A stretch of DNA of 40,750 nucleotides from contig JAJQFC010000118.1 in the NCBI GenBank assembly GCA_021201355.1, positions 1 through 40,750 of the forward strand, written 5' to 3'. The notes below the pieces were generated by a model. It saw nothing but the letters and a program-made list of their open reading frames with translations, was not told where the DNA came from and searched no databases. Positions 16,038 through 23,784 of the stretch are shown in pieces; the first letter of the stretch is position 1, and the number at the start of each line of letters is the position of its first letter. The stretch is from Planctomycetaceae bacterium (GTDB taxonomy: Bacteria; Planctomycetota; SZUA-567). The position numbers and the translations under genes are program-made.

Positions 16038-17957
16038 TCAATATTCATGCAATAATTGTGTTTGGTGAAATCCTATGCAACGGTGATTGTTTGCGATACC
16101 TTTTCCGTGATACTCCATTTCAAGGACCCATAAAAAGTCGGCCATAGTCACGATAGCGCCAGCACCCTGTCCCGAAGCCCGCCGGGCGGCATTGAGGACG
16201 ACATTTTTAATTTCGCCCCCAGTGAGCCGCCTTAGCGACAGGGCATCGAGATCCACGTCTGGCGCGAGCGGCATGCCAGGTGGCAGGAGCTTTTCCCATA
16301 TTTGGCGAACCTGATGGCGTGTGGGCGGTTCAAAATGGAGTTTAAGGGATATTCTTCGGGCGAGCGCCTTGTCCAGGGTTATGTCCCGGTTGGTGGATAA
16401 AATACACACTCCGTCGAAGCGCTCCAGCTCCTGTAGAAGTACATTGACGTGGCGCACTTCCCAATTCCTATTCGCGCTGTCGCGGTCGTAAAACATGGCA
16501 TCGGCCTCATCCCAAAACAGGACGCAATCATGATCCTGCGCCTCACGGAAGAGGCCAGTGATATTCTTTTCCGTCTCACCCACCCAGGAACTTTGAATTT
16601 TGCTGTAATCCGCGACTAATATGTGTTTTCCAAGCATACTGGCGACTGCCTCTGCGGACGCTGTTTTCCCCACGCCCGGGGGACCACAAAAAAGTAATGC
16701 AATCGCATTGCCGTATGGAAAGGTCGATTTTATGTTCCACTTGCTGAATACGTCTCGATGAGCAAATTGATTGCTTACCAATTGCAAAGCATCCACGATC
16801 TCCCTCGATAAAACCAGATGGTCAAATTTCATCAATGGTTTACGCACCCTGGAGCCGTCCATGATCCGCTTGGTCTTTTTCCTTTCAACCCCTATTTCAT
16901 CCAAACAACGGTCGGTAAGCTCGAATTCCATATTCCGAACTGAATCGGTATCTGCACCAACCATATCGTCAGCGTTTTTATTGACAGGTTGAATAACCTC
17001 TTTTGTTATTAGGCCGGAAGATGGAACGAAAAACGATTCAACTATCTCGCTTATCTCCGTTACATTTGAAGCGACGGCGCGAGCCAACCACTCTCCGGTG
17101 TAAAAATTATCTGATTCCATATAATACCTGCGCCCGATTTTATCCGCGCCCCAGACAGCCTTGTGCAGGAGCGCGACAAGTATTCCGTTCTCGGAAAAAC
17201 CATGCATGTCATCGAACAGCTTTTCCAATTTCCACCCTGGCTTAATACTGCTCAAAAACATCCGAACTAAGCGTTTTAACTCAAAATGTTCGGAAAATCT
17301 TTCGTGGTCTGCTCCAACGATTGAATTAACCGTATTGATGCATTCAAAAAGTTTATTCTGAATTTGCGGTAATTTTTTAAATAATTCTTCCTGGCTTTCG
17401 CAGTCCCAACCAGATACGAGATAACCCTTTTTTCGGAGAATCGGCTCAATTACACTCTGTGAGACAGATATATCGGAGCATTTTATAGGGTTTTGTTGAT
17501 GCAGGTCAACCAGCCCACTTGCGACCAATTTTGCATCGGGTAAAAACATCCTGGCAACTTCGATGTGGTTACACACGTCCCGTGGCAATACTTGTTGCAT
17601 ACAGCCAATCGTGTCAATCTGAGCGCCAATTCCAACAGCCGAACAAATCAGAATAAGCAACAAGTACATTTCAATAGGTGATAAGGCATATCTTTCCACG
17701 AGAACGCGTAATTGTTCGGGAATGGCCCCGTTTTCCAGTACCCGTATCAGCGAGGTAACTCCTTCCCGATATCGGAGAACGGCGTCTTCGGAGGTATTCT
17801 CTATCGCCTGACCACCGATATTGGTAATTGTGCCTATTATAAATAAAAGTGCATCTGGGTCGTCATAGGAGGATTTTATGTCATCAGCTATTTTATTAAT
17901 ATATTCTGGTAATTTGTCGAAAGGAATATCGGACACACGTCGAGATGCCCTACGCAT
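16038..17957 (-). CDS. AAA+ ATPase with long N-terminal domain
   Basis: This 639-residue protein has a C-terminal AAA+ module: Walker A CGPPGVGKTASAEAV at about 424-435, Walker B VLFWDEADAMF near 480, sensor-1 ILSTNRDITL, arginine-finger-type LARRISLKLHF, and sensor-2-region LTGGEIKNVVLNAARRA. The module resembles the FtsH/Vps4-like classic clade and the AAA+ proteins seen near contractile injection systems. The first ~390 residues are helical (for instance ERYALSPIEMYLLLILIC near 90) and I cannot assign them to a domain. It is the second gene of a leftward operon with a 147-aa protein 23 bp upstream. It may remodel a partner protein; no injection-system genes are present here. Confidence 0.8.
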   Translation of the reverse strand: MRRASRRVSDIPFDKLPEYINKIADDIKSSYDDPDALLFIIGTITNIGGQAIENTSEDAVLRYREGVTSLIRVLENGAIPEQLRVLVERYALSPIEMYLLLILICSAVGIGAQIDTIGCMQQVLPRDVCNHIEVARMFLPDAKLVASGLVDLHQQNPIKCSDISVSQSVIEPILRKKGYLVSGWDCESQEELFKKLPQIQNKLFECINTVNSIVGADHERFSEHFELKRLVRMFLSSIKPGWKLEKLFDDMHGFSENGILVALLHKAVWGADKIGRRYYMESDNFYTGEWLARAVASNVTEISEIVESFFVPSSGLITKEVIQPVNKNADDMVGADTDSVRNMEFELTDRCLDEIGVERKKTKRIMDGSRVRKPLMKFDHLVLSREIVDALQLVSNQFAHRDVFSKWNIKSTFPYGNAIALLFCGPPGVGKTASAEAVASMLGKHILVADYSKIQSSWVGETEKNITGLFREAQDHDCVLFWDEADAMFYDRDSANRNWEVRHVNVLLQELERFDGVCILSTNRDITLDKALARRISLKLHFEPPTRHQVRQIWEKLLPPGMPLAPDVDLDALSLRRLTGGEIKNVVLNAARRASGQGAGAIVTMADFLWVLEMEYHGKGIANNHRCIGFHQTQLLHEY

Positions 17958-17980
17958 AATAACTCCCTATTTTGGTAAAA

Positions 17981-18424
17981 TTATAATCCGATCGCCTCTG
18001 CAAAGACCTGGCATGCCTTGTCCACCCGTTCTTGCATAACGCGCTGGTCTCGAAGGTAGGTCGATTCAGGGTTATTGCTCACTGTTATTCCGAGATCGAC
18101 TAGCGGCAGGATGATATTTATCGCCGGATTTGAATTTGGGAAATCGGTTTTCAGATGTACCCATATCACGGTTTTCAAAGCGCAGATAAGTTCCTTGTAA
18201 ATCGTATCGCCTAGCACACCGAAACGACGCTTAAATTCACGCGATATACTGACAACCATCATGTTATCGACCAATTCCACGTCGGTATTTCGCGAGTCCA
18301 CCGTGCATAGTTCCAGTGTATTGGTCCAGGACCAGTCACAATGCCCTCTGTCAGTCTGCGGTGGCTTCATAGTGGAATTGGTGTGAATCGGCGAATATAC
18401 GGCAGTTTTGCGGGGGCGAGCCAT
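17981..18424 (-). CDS. Hypothetical protein (147 aa), partner of the AAA+ ATPase gene
   Basis: I do not recognise this protein. Its ATG has AAGGAG seven to eight bases upstream, and the AAA+ gene begins 23 bp after its stop, so the two are probably co-transcribed. After a basic N-terminus (MARPRKTAVYSP) comes a mixed helical/strand region, including VVSISREFKRRFGVLGDTIY and AINIILPLVDLGITVS, ending in a helix, MQERVDKACQVFAEAIG. There are no membrane segments or catalytic motifs. It may be a substrate or adaptor of the ATPase. The promoter region upstream overlaps the CI-like repressor's operator. Confidence 0.65.
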   Translation of the reverse strand: MARPRKTAVYSPIHTNSTMKPPQTDRGHCDWSWTNTLELCTVDSRNTDVELVDNMMVVSISREFKRRFGVLGDTIYKELICALKTVIWVHLKTDFPNSNPAINIILPLVDLGITVSNNPESTYLRDQRVMQERVDKACQVFAEAIGL

Positions 18425-18490
18425 ATGCGTCTCCTTGCTATGAAAAAGGGATTAAACGTTCTATTAAATAATGGTTTCTGTGCAGATTCA

Positions 18491-18563
18491 TTGACGTCGT
18501 GTCGATAAAATAATATAGAACTAAAAGTTCTAAAATCAAGTGCAATTATTCCTTATAGTTCTA
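18491..18563. promoter_or_regulatory. Divergent promoters around a perfect palindromic operator
   Basis: Rightward promoter: -35 TTGACG (18491-18496), 17-base spacer, -10 TATAGA (18514-18519). Leftward promoter on the minus strand: -35 TTGATT (18534-18539), 16-base spacer, -10 TATATT (18512-18517). The palindrome TAGAACT-AAA-AGTTCTA (18516-18532) overlaps the rightward -10 and fills the leftward spacer. Further half-sites are AGTTCTA at 18557-18563 and GTTCTA at 18458-18463. It is a likely operator of the CI-like repressor encoded immediately to the right. Confidence 0.7.
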
Positions 18564-18576
18564 AAGGATATACAAC

Positions 18577-18807
18577 ATGTTGAATTGCAAGGAGATCGTA
18601 GGGCGACTTTTTTTGCTTTATGATGTTTCGACGCAAACCGCGTTAAGCGAAAAGCTTGGTATCACGCAGACCCTCATCAGTCGTTGGATAAAAGACCCAA
18701 CGCGAAGGCCGTCATGGGATACCATGGAAAAAGTAATTGAAGAGACAGGTGTTACGTGGGACTGGCTGCTGGAAGGGCGCGAGCCTCAGTACCGCGATCA
18801 GATTTAA
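18577..18807 (+). CDS. CI/Cro-type helix-turn-helix repressor (76 aa)
   Basis: The 76 residues form a lambda-repressor-like HTH domain: ALSEKLGITQTLISRWIKD is the helix-turn-helix, and the following VTWDWLLEGREPQ is typical of phage CI N-terminal domains (Phage_CI_repr type). The C-terminal oligomerisation or cleavage domain of full CI proteins is missing, so dimerisation must come from this domain alone. The ATG follows AAAGGA. Its promoter overlaps a perfect palindrome, so autoregulation is likely. The gene heads the rightward replication/excision module and diverges from the AAA+ operon, so it is the probable master switch of the element. Confidence 0.8.
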   Translation: MLNCKEIVGRLFLLYDVSTQTALSEKLGITQTLISRWIKDPTRRPSWDTMEKVIEETGVTWDWLLEGREPQYRDQI

Positions 18808-18894
18808 GGGGGGCATAATCACGGGTATTTGTTAGTCTATCTCATAAAAACGTCACCTATCCTTATCATGACTCAACTCGTCGTTACCTGGTAA

Positions 18895-18917
18895 TGCCAC
18901 AACACTGTGATGTGGCA
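18895..18917. repeat. Inverted repeat upstream of the replication genes
   Basis: TGCCACA (18895-18901) and TGTGGCA (18911-18917) flank ACACTGTGA, itself nearly symmetrical. It lies 34 bp before the first gene of the Rep module. It could be an operator or the double-strand origin (nick region) recognised by the Rep_trans-like protein. Confidence 0.45.
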
Positions 18918-18950
18918 ATTTCAAGTCTCCAGTTACGATGAGGAAAAGTC

Positions 18951-19292
18951 ATGACAAAAGATGGAATTTGTGATCATCCTTCCAAGGAACAACAGCAGGC
19001 AGCAAACCCGTCCATAAAGCGCGTTTACAAAAAACCTAAAACCAAAGAACAGCGCTATAACGAAATGAGGGAGCGGATATTCCGCAAGTTGGACGGTATC
19101 ATAGTCAATTGCAGTGAGGACACGGTAATACAGGCTTATCAGGGATATTATGATAACCATGACCATGCTCTTACTGAATTCGAAAAATCAAAATGGCGCG
19201 GCAGAAATCTAACCTTGGAAGAGCAATCCTTATTTTTAAATAAAAGCATGTTTGTCCCGGATGATTTTGGCTCTGACGAATGGAAAAAATGA
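18951..19292 (+). CDS. Small basic hypothetical protein (113 aa) upstream of Rep
   Basis: I do not recognise this protein. It has a Lys/Arg-rich first half (IKRVYKKPKTKEQRYNEMRE) that could contact DNA, then a helical acidic half ending FVPDDFGSDEWKK. The ATG at 18951 has GAGGAAAAG upstream. It overlaps the start of the Rep gene by 13 bases and so is translationally coupled to it. Small proteins in this position in other mobile elements are often accessory factors for the initiator or relaxase; that role is inference. Confidence 0.65.
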   Translation: MTKDGICDHPSKEQQQAANPSIKRVYKKPKTKEQRYNEMRERIFRKLDGIIVNCSEDTVIQAYQGYYDNHDHALTEFEKSKWRGRNLTLEEQSLFLNKSMFVPDDFGSDEWKK

Positions 19293-20407
19293 AGTTGCGG
19301 TATAGATACCGATCAAATGGCGTGAAACTCTGTTTTTCAACCGGAAATAGGTATGACAAACCCCAGCCAGGCACCTTGCCGAATATTGTTACAAGAATGG
19401 GGCCGGTCGCACTGAGGTATGGCCTGGTAGCGGCGAATAATTTTACAAATGCGGCAATTGCGGACATCGTGACCACTGTATGGGAGAGCTGGATCACCCG
19501 AATAGATATTTATGTTGATGTCGCGATTGCAACTGACCCATTTGTTGAATTCGTCCTGGATAATCGTTGCGCAGGAAGGCTTTCTAAAAAGGTTCGGCCC
19601 TATTTAAAGAAGAAATTAACAGATGATGGTTGCCTCACTGCCGTGGACGGGAATGGTGTCCATGTCAATTTAGGCGGGGATGTTGAAGTCGTTATCTACG
19701 ATAAAGCAGATAAATTCGACTCCGACGAATCGGAAGAAAGTAAACGTGTTTATGAAGATAAGCATGGAGAAATTACTTCAAAGCTAACGAGGTTTGAGTT
19801 CAGGTTTCATAGACCGTTTTTGACAAGTTGGGGTTACAATGGAGGACATTGCATTAATACCGTTGATGACTGGCTAAAATGCCGCGCTTCTTTGGTTAAA
19901 TATGTTATGACAAAATTGTTCAGGTTTACCGAAAAGGACGGCAAGACACTGCTGGTGTGGGAATGGATTGGCAATCAATTCCAGAACTGGGTGGAGTCGG
20001 ATAATGATCGCCTCGGAATTACAAGTGTTGACATCGAGAGAGTCATTAAACCGCAAACAGTAAGCGTAACACGCCTTTTCAAGCAGATTGCAGGTACAGC
20101 GCGTACTGCCATGCTCCGGCAAACACGTGAACGGGTAAGGGATGAATTTCAATTAATGCAATGGCTTCAGCAAGAAATTCTTAAACCCGAAATGAGGGAA
20201 AAAGTCTTTAACGCTGCATTCCATCAAGATAGCGCATTAAAATACCTCAAATTTAAAAGCCAGTTTGATAATTCCGATATATTAAATAATTCGATTATAA
20301 CCTCTGAATCCCAAGAACTCGAATATGGAGCCATTCATTACCTTCTTATGGGAACTTCTTACGATAACACTAATATTAACAATACATTACCATATAATGA
20401 CATATAA
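19280..20407 (+). CDS. Rep_trans/replication-initiation-factor-like protein (rolling-circle initiator or relaxase)
   Basis: This 375-residue protein shows the layout of the Rep_trans (replication initiation factor) family. There is a strand of the type SWITRIDIYVDVAI, a VEVVIYDKADK segment, and LTRFEFRFHRPFL, the arginine/glutamate strand that normally precedes the catalytic region, followed by a helical C-terminus (TARTAMLRQTRERVRDEFQL). Members include plasmid rolling-circle initiators and the NicK/Orf20 relaxases of ICEBs1 and Tn916. I cannot point to the nicking tyrosine with certainty. The gene follows a coupled small protein and precedes an excisionase-like gene and integrase, as in integrative mobilizable elements. 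Confidence 0.65.
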   Translation: MEKMKLRYRYRSNGVKLCFSTGNRYDKPQPGTLPNIVTRMGPVALRYGLVAANNFTNAAIADIVTTVWESWITRIDIYVDVAIATDPFVEFVLDNRCAGRLSKKVRPYLKKKLTDDGCLTAVDGNGVHVNLGGDVEVVIYDKADKFDSDESEESKRVYEDKHGEITSKLTRFEFRFHRPFLTSWGYNGGHCINTVDDWLKCRASLVKYVMTKLFRFTEKDGKTLLVWEWIGNQFQNWVESDNDRLGITSVDIERVIKPQTVSVTRLFKQIAGTARTAMLRQTRERVRDEFQLMQWLQQEILKPEMREKVFNAAFHQDSALKYLKFKSQFDNSDILNNSIITSESQELEYGAIHYLLMGTSYDNTNINNTLPYNDI

Positions 20408-20608
20408 CTGGGGGCATCATAGATATCATAGATATAGATATGCCTCTCCATCCGCCAATGTTGATAGCATATGGACCATCACTGTGGATTTTGAATAAAT
20501 AAAACATCACCGAAATCGTTTTCGAATTTTTTCAATCGTTAACTCATGGTGGGCTTCGTTGCGCCTTTCGAAGCGTGTCAAATTTTTGACTATTCACCAG
20601 GTGCGATT

Positions 20609-20971
20609 ATGAAAAAATTAAAACAAAGCGATGCTGTCAGTTATAATGACACTTCCTATTCGGCAAAGCCGGTACAGCGACTGTTCTGGTCATTGGAGGA
20701 AACAGCAAGCATGTTGGGCCTTTCTCCGCGTTCGATGTATGAACTTCGGCACCAACATGCTTTGTATGCTCCTGATGGCAGCAGAACAACCAAAGGCGAT
20801 CCAAAAAAAGATTCTCCATTGTGGAGCGACGAGCTGATTCGTCTTATCGCGTTCGCTCGTTCAAAAACGTTACAGGGAGTACGGCAGCTTACAGACGATG
20901 AGGGATTAAAAATTCGGAAAGGCATGGGTGATAAAAAACGCCGCGAATACCTCTCTTATATTGATGATTAA
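20609..20971 (+). CDS. Excisionase-like HTH protein
   Basis: The start chosen is the ATG at 20609 with AGGTG upstream, giving 120 residues. The middle carries a MerR/AlpA-type winged helix: RLFWSLEETASMLGLSPRSM then YELRHQHALYAPDG and a DSPLWSDELIRLIAFA segment. This is the fold of excisionases and related recombination directionality factors. It stands between the Rep gene and the convergent integrase gene, which it almost touches. A role in steering the integrase toward excision is therefore likely. Transcription probably follows the Rep gene. Confidence 0.65.
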   Translation: MKKLKQSDAVSYNDTSYSAKPVQRLFWSLEETASMLGLSPRSMYELRHQHALYAPDGSRTTKGDPKKDSPLWSDELIRLIAFARSKTLQGVRQLTDDEGLKIRKGMGDKKRREYLSYIDD

Positions 20972-20972
20972 A

Positions 20973-21161
20973 CTATATCAATTTATCAATATCATCGTCC
21001 CGGCTGTCACGAGGAACGAATTGTGCATAATGCTTTCGACAGACTTCAGGGGGTATTGCCCATCCATGATGTTATTTTGTCGAGGCTGACGCCCTCCTGT
21101 GCAAGAAGAGAACCGAAGGTGTGACGGAACGAGTTCCAGCCAATCCGTTCGAGATGCGCCT
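20973..21161 (-). pseudogene. C-terminal part of the tyrosine integrase in shifted frames
   Basis: In the -1 frame the integrase resumes as AKKTELLKAHLERIGWNSF, then RHTFGSLLAQEGVSLDKI (Arg-His box) and TSWMGNTP. It meets a stop because of one extra C in a C5 run (21049-21053), then continues in the original frame as EVCRKHYAQFVPRDS with the nucleophile tyrosine in HYAQF, ending at TAG 20973-20975. One A missing and one C extra would together restore a single intact integrase of about 437 residues. Confidence 0.8.
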
Positions 21162-22289
21162 TCAATAGTTCTGTCTTTTTGGCAAGTTCGATTTGATAGT
21201 TTTTTTGGCTTTCCGATATTCAGCCTTCGCCTTTTTCCATTGCTCGCTGGTAAGCGATCGAGGTTTGCCGGTATAGAGGGATGGTTTAATTATTTGCCAT
21301 TCCTCCATGAGGCGCTTTTCCTTTTCCTTGCGGATATGTATTTTCAGGTCCGTTAGGCGGTTGGGACGGGTGAGTTCGTCCTTATTCTGATTGCCGGTGT
21401 CGCCTGGCATTTTCACGACGTATCCATGCCGCTCTGACTCTGGAATTTTTGATAGGAGGAGGATGAGTTCTTTGGCCAATGGGACTGTTCGTTTTCCAGT
21501 CTTTCCTTTTCGGACAACCAGATTGCCCTTGGTCAAAAAAACGTCGTTCCATTTCAGCCGGCATACCTCCTCGCGTCTCATGCCTGCATAAAAGGCGATG
21601 GGGATGGCGTGCCAGTCAGGCCAGCCGCTCGCTTTTACTATTTCGATTATTTCCCGCCTTTCAGCTTTGGTGCAGTATACGATGTCTTCTGCGTCTTGTT
21701 CGGGCAGAATTTTTATTCCTGCAAATGGATTCCTGCGCGTTCTATGGGTGCGGATTGCCCATTTGAAAAAACTGTTGCAGGCAGACAGCACTCGGTTTCG
21801 CGTTCCTGCTGATTTACCCGACAGTATGATGGAGTTCAGGTATTCCTGAGCCTGTGCGCTGGTCGTCATGCGGATATCGCCGTCATGCCGATTATGGTCT
21901 TTATTATTATTGCAGAATTCGTTCAGTTCATTTAGGTAGCGCATCGAATGGGTTGCCCAGCCTTTCGAGGCCTCGCTGAAGAGAGTGGATTGGTATGCCG
22001 CTATCCAATCCGGATCGGTCGGAATATCCGACTGGTCGTTGCGCCCATAACGGTCAAGCATGTACTGCAAAACAGCTGAAGACTCCACATACAGTTCGGG
22101 AAAGTCGGGTTCCGCCATCGCCAGGGCGGCAGAGATGAGTCGTAGATCCGAGTCCACCAGCGCCGTCTTTTTCTGGTCGAGGTAGTTGGTGGGGATGGAA
22201 TACTGTTTCCCATTCCATTTCCAATAAATGCGCCAGCGACCACCATGGTAGCGCTTTTTCGGGGTGGGTTTGAGACCAAGCCTGGGCAT
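21162..22289 (-). CDS. Tyrosine integrase, frameshifted before the second catalytic box
   Basis: The open frame begins at an ATG (22287-22289) with AGGAGG seven bases upstream. It has an N-terminal arm-binding-type region (RYHGGRWRIYWKWNGKQYSI), a core-binding SAM-like domain, and catalytic box I FYAGMRREEVCRLKWNDV. A basic Lys-rich insertion follows (RSLTSEQWKKAKAEYRKAKK). The frame then leaves the family at an A7 run (21200-21206 on the plus strand as T7) and stops 13 codons on. The rest of the catalytic domain is in other frames at 20973-21199. As read, the product lacks the second Arg-His box and the nucleophile Tyr and would be inactive. It lies next to the intact tRNA-Gln, the normal place for the element's integrase. 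Confidence 0.85.
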   Translation of the reverse strand: MPRLGLKPTPKKRYHGGRWRIYWKWNGKQYSIPTNYLDQKKTALVDSDLRLISAALAMAEPDFPELYVESSAVLQYMLDRYGRNDQSDIPTDPDWIAAYQSTLFSEASKGWATHSMRYLNELNEFCNNNKDHNRHDGDIRMTTSAQAQEYLNSIILSGKSAGTRNRVLSACNSFFKWAIRTHRTRRNPFAGIKILPEQDAEDIVYCTKAERREIIEIVKASGWPDWHAIPIAFYAGMRREEVCRLKWNDVFLTKGNLVVRKGKTGKRTVPLAKELILLLSKIPESERHGYVVKMPGDTGNQNKDELTRPNRLTDLKIHIRKEKEKRLMEEWQIIKPSLYTGKPRSLTSEQWKKAKAEYRKAKKTIKSNLPKRQNY

Positions 22290-22305
22290 GGGTAATCCTC
22301 CTAAT

Positions 22306-22326
22306 GGTGCGGGAAAGGGTGCGGAG
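22306..22326. promoter_or_regulatory. Candidate integrase arm-type sites, right end
   Basis: GGTGCGGG (22306-22313) and GGGTGCGGA (22318-22326) lie between the integrase start and the tRNA-Gln copy. They match the TTGGTGCGGG tandem at the opposite end of the element, which suggests integrase binding. Confidence 0.45.
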
Positions 22327-22358
22327 AGGATATCATATAGCTACAGGAAGGTCAAATA

Positions 22359-22390
22359 AAAACCCGCAACCTGTTGTGGCTGCGGGTTTT
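22359..22390 (-). terminator. Terminator after tRNA-Gln
   Basis: AAAACCCGCA (22359-22368) pairs with TGCGGGTTTT (22381-22390). On the minus strand the stem ends in a T-run just downstream of tRNA-Gln. The symmetry makes it potentially bidirectional. Confidence 0.7.
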
Positions 22391-22397
22391 GGTGTGT

Positions 22398-22472
22398 TGG
22401 TTACCCCGCCAGGACTCGAACCTGGAACAAGAGAACCAAAATCTCTTGTGTTGCCAATTACACCACGGGGTA
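22398..22472 (-). tRNA. tRNA-Gln (anticodon TTG)
   Basis: A complete cloverleaf on the minus strand: acceptor TACCCCG/CGGGGTA, D arm GTGTAATTGGCAACAC, anticodon stem AGAGA/TCTCT around the loop TTTTGGT (anticodon TTG, codon CAA), T arm CCAGG-TTCGAGT-CCTGG, discriminator A and encoded CCA. It is the insertion target of the element, and the insertion has left the gene intact. Confidence 0.95.
22404..22441. repeat. Right attachment site within tRNA-Gln
   Basis: Identical over 38 bases and in the same orientation as 7990-8027. It spans from the anticodon loop to the acceptor stem of the intact tRNA-Gln and defines the right border of the 14.4-kb element. Confidence 0.9.
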
Positions 22473-22640
22473 GTGAAGCCGAAATTATATGGACTGCGCC
22501 ATAAAAAGCAAGTGGCCGTCGGCTTTTATCCACGCCCGTTCACCAGTCGGCGATTCTTGTCAATTCGCCCCGATACATTTGGTTCCGTCCCTCACCGGGT
22601 CGATACGTTTCAGGCATAGTACAGTATAGAATATAAGTAT

Positions 22641-22668
22641 TTGCCACTCGTTAAATTAATGCTATAAT
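22641..22668 (+). promoter_or_regulatory. Sigma-70-type promoter of the DUF362 gene
   Basis: TTGCCA (22641-22646), a 16-base spacer and TATAAT (22663-22668) stand about 145 bp before the DUF362 start codon, leaving a 5' leader of about 135 bases. Confidence 0.6.
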
Positions 22669-22812
22669 CGGCATATATGATAAATTCCCGGGGTGGAGCA
22701 GCACAGTCGGCGCCGGTCCATAGCGTCCCCGGAAAAAGAAAAACCGGAAGGCCGGACCGACTCGTCAGCCATTCCGTTTCGATCTTTTATCCGCATGCCA
22801 TAAGGAGAATGC

Positions 22813-23784
22813 ATGGATAGGCGCGAATTTCTCAAGACTGCCGGAGCGACAGCCGCCGGGCTTTTCCTCGCCCACAGGTTACCCGGCGTGTCCTTTGCCG
22901 CCGCCGGCGAGCGGAACACCGGGAAGCCGGTGGTGTACTTCACGAGGGACCTCTCCGCAGACAGTCTGAAAAAGATGTACGGCTTCGTCAACCAGCCGCT
23001 CACCGGCCGGATTGCGGTCAAACTTCATACCGGCGAACCGAACGGTCCGAACATCATTCCGGCGGCCTGGATCAAGGAACTCTTCCCGAACATCCCAAAC
23101 GCCACCATTGTCGAAACAAACGTTTTCTACGGCGGCCCGCGCGCAACCACCGAGGGCCACCGCCGCACCCTGGCGGTCAACGGGTGGGATTTCGCGCCGG
23201 TCGACATTCTGGACGACGAAGGCGACGTCAACCTCCCCGTCCCCGGCGGCAAATGGTTTTCGGAAATCGCCATGGGCCGGAACCTGGTCAACTACGACTC
23301 CATGCTGGTCCTAACCCATTTCAAGGGACACGCCATGGGCGGATTCGGCGGTTCATTGAAAAACATCGGTATCGGCTGCGCGTCCGGGAAGGTCGGGAAA
23401 GCCCAACTCCATCGGAGCGGCGCCAACAACTGGGGCCATAGCGGCGCGCGTCTCATGGAAAACATGGTCGAATCGGGAAAGGCAATTCTTACCCATTTCG
23501 GTCCACGGATGGCCTACATTAATGTTTTGCGGAACATGTCCGTTGACTGCGACTGCGCCGGCGTCGGCGCCGCACCGGTCACGACTCCCGACATCGGCAT
23601 CCTCGCCTCCACCGACATTCTGGCCATCGACCAGGCATCGGTGGAATTAATCTACGCCCTGCCCGCCGACCAGCGCCGCGACATGGTCGAACGCATCGAA
23701 TCGCGTGGCGGCCTGCGGCAGTTGTCGTATATGGCAGAATTGGGCATGGGATCGAAGGACTACGACCTCGTCGGCGTCGACTAG
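22813..23784 (+). CDS. DUF362-domain protein with Tat signal peptide
   Basis: This 323-residue protein starts with a twin-arginine signal (MDRREFLKTAGATAAGLFLA), implying export of a folded, cofactor-bearing protein. The mature part matches DUF362: VVYFTRDLSADSLKKMYGFV, GRIAVKLHTGEPNGPNIIP, LVLTHFKGHAMGGFGGSLKN and IGIGCASGKVGKAQLHRSG. The C-terminal ferredoxin domain that many DUF362 proteins carry is absent. The biochemical activity of DUF362 proteins is not established; iron-sulfur binding or a role in redox metabolism is usually suspected. The ATG has AAGGAG five bases upstream. It is the first chromosomal protein gene right of the tRNA-Gln. Confidence 0.85.
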   Translation: MDRREFLKTAGATAAGLFLAHRLPGVSFAAAGERNTGKPVVYFTRDLSADSLKKMYGFVNQPLTGRIAVKLHTGEPNGPNIIPAAWIKELFPNIPNATIVETNVFYGGPRATTEGHRRTLAVNGWDFAPVDILDDEGDVNLPVPGGKWFSEIAMGRNLVNYDSMLVLTHFKGHAMGGFGGSLKNIGIGCASGKVGKAQLHRSGANNWGHSGARLMENMVESGKAILTHFGPRMAYINVLRNMSVDCDCAGVGAAPVTTPDIGILASTDILAIDQASVELIYALPADQRRDMVERIESRGGLRQLSYMAELGMGSKDYDLVGVD

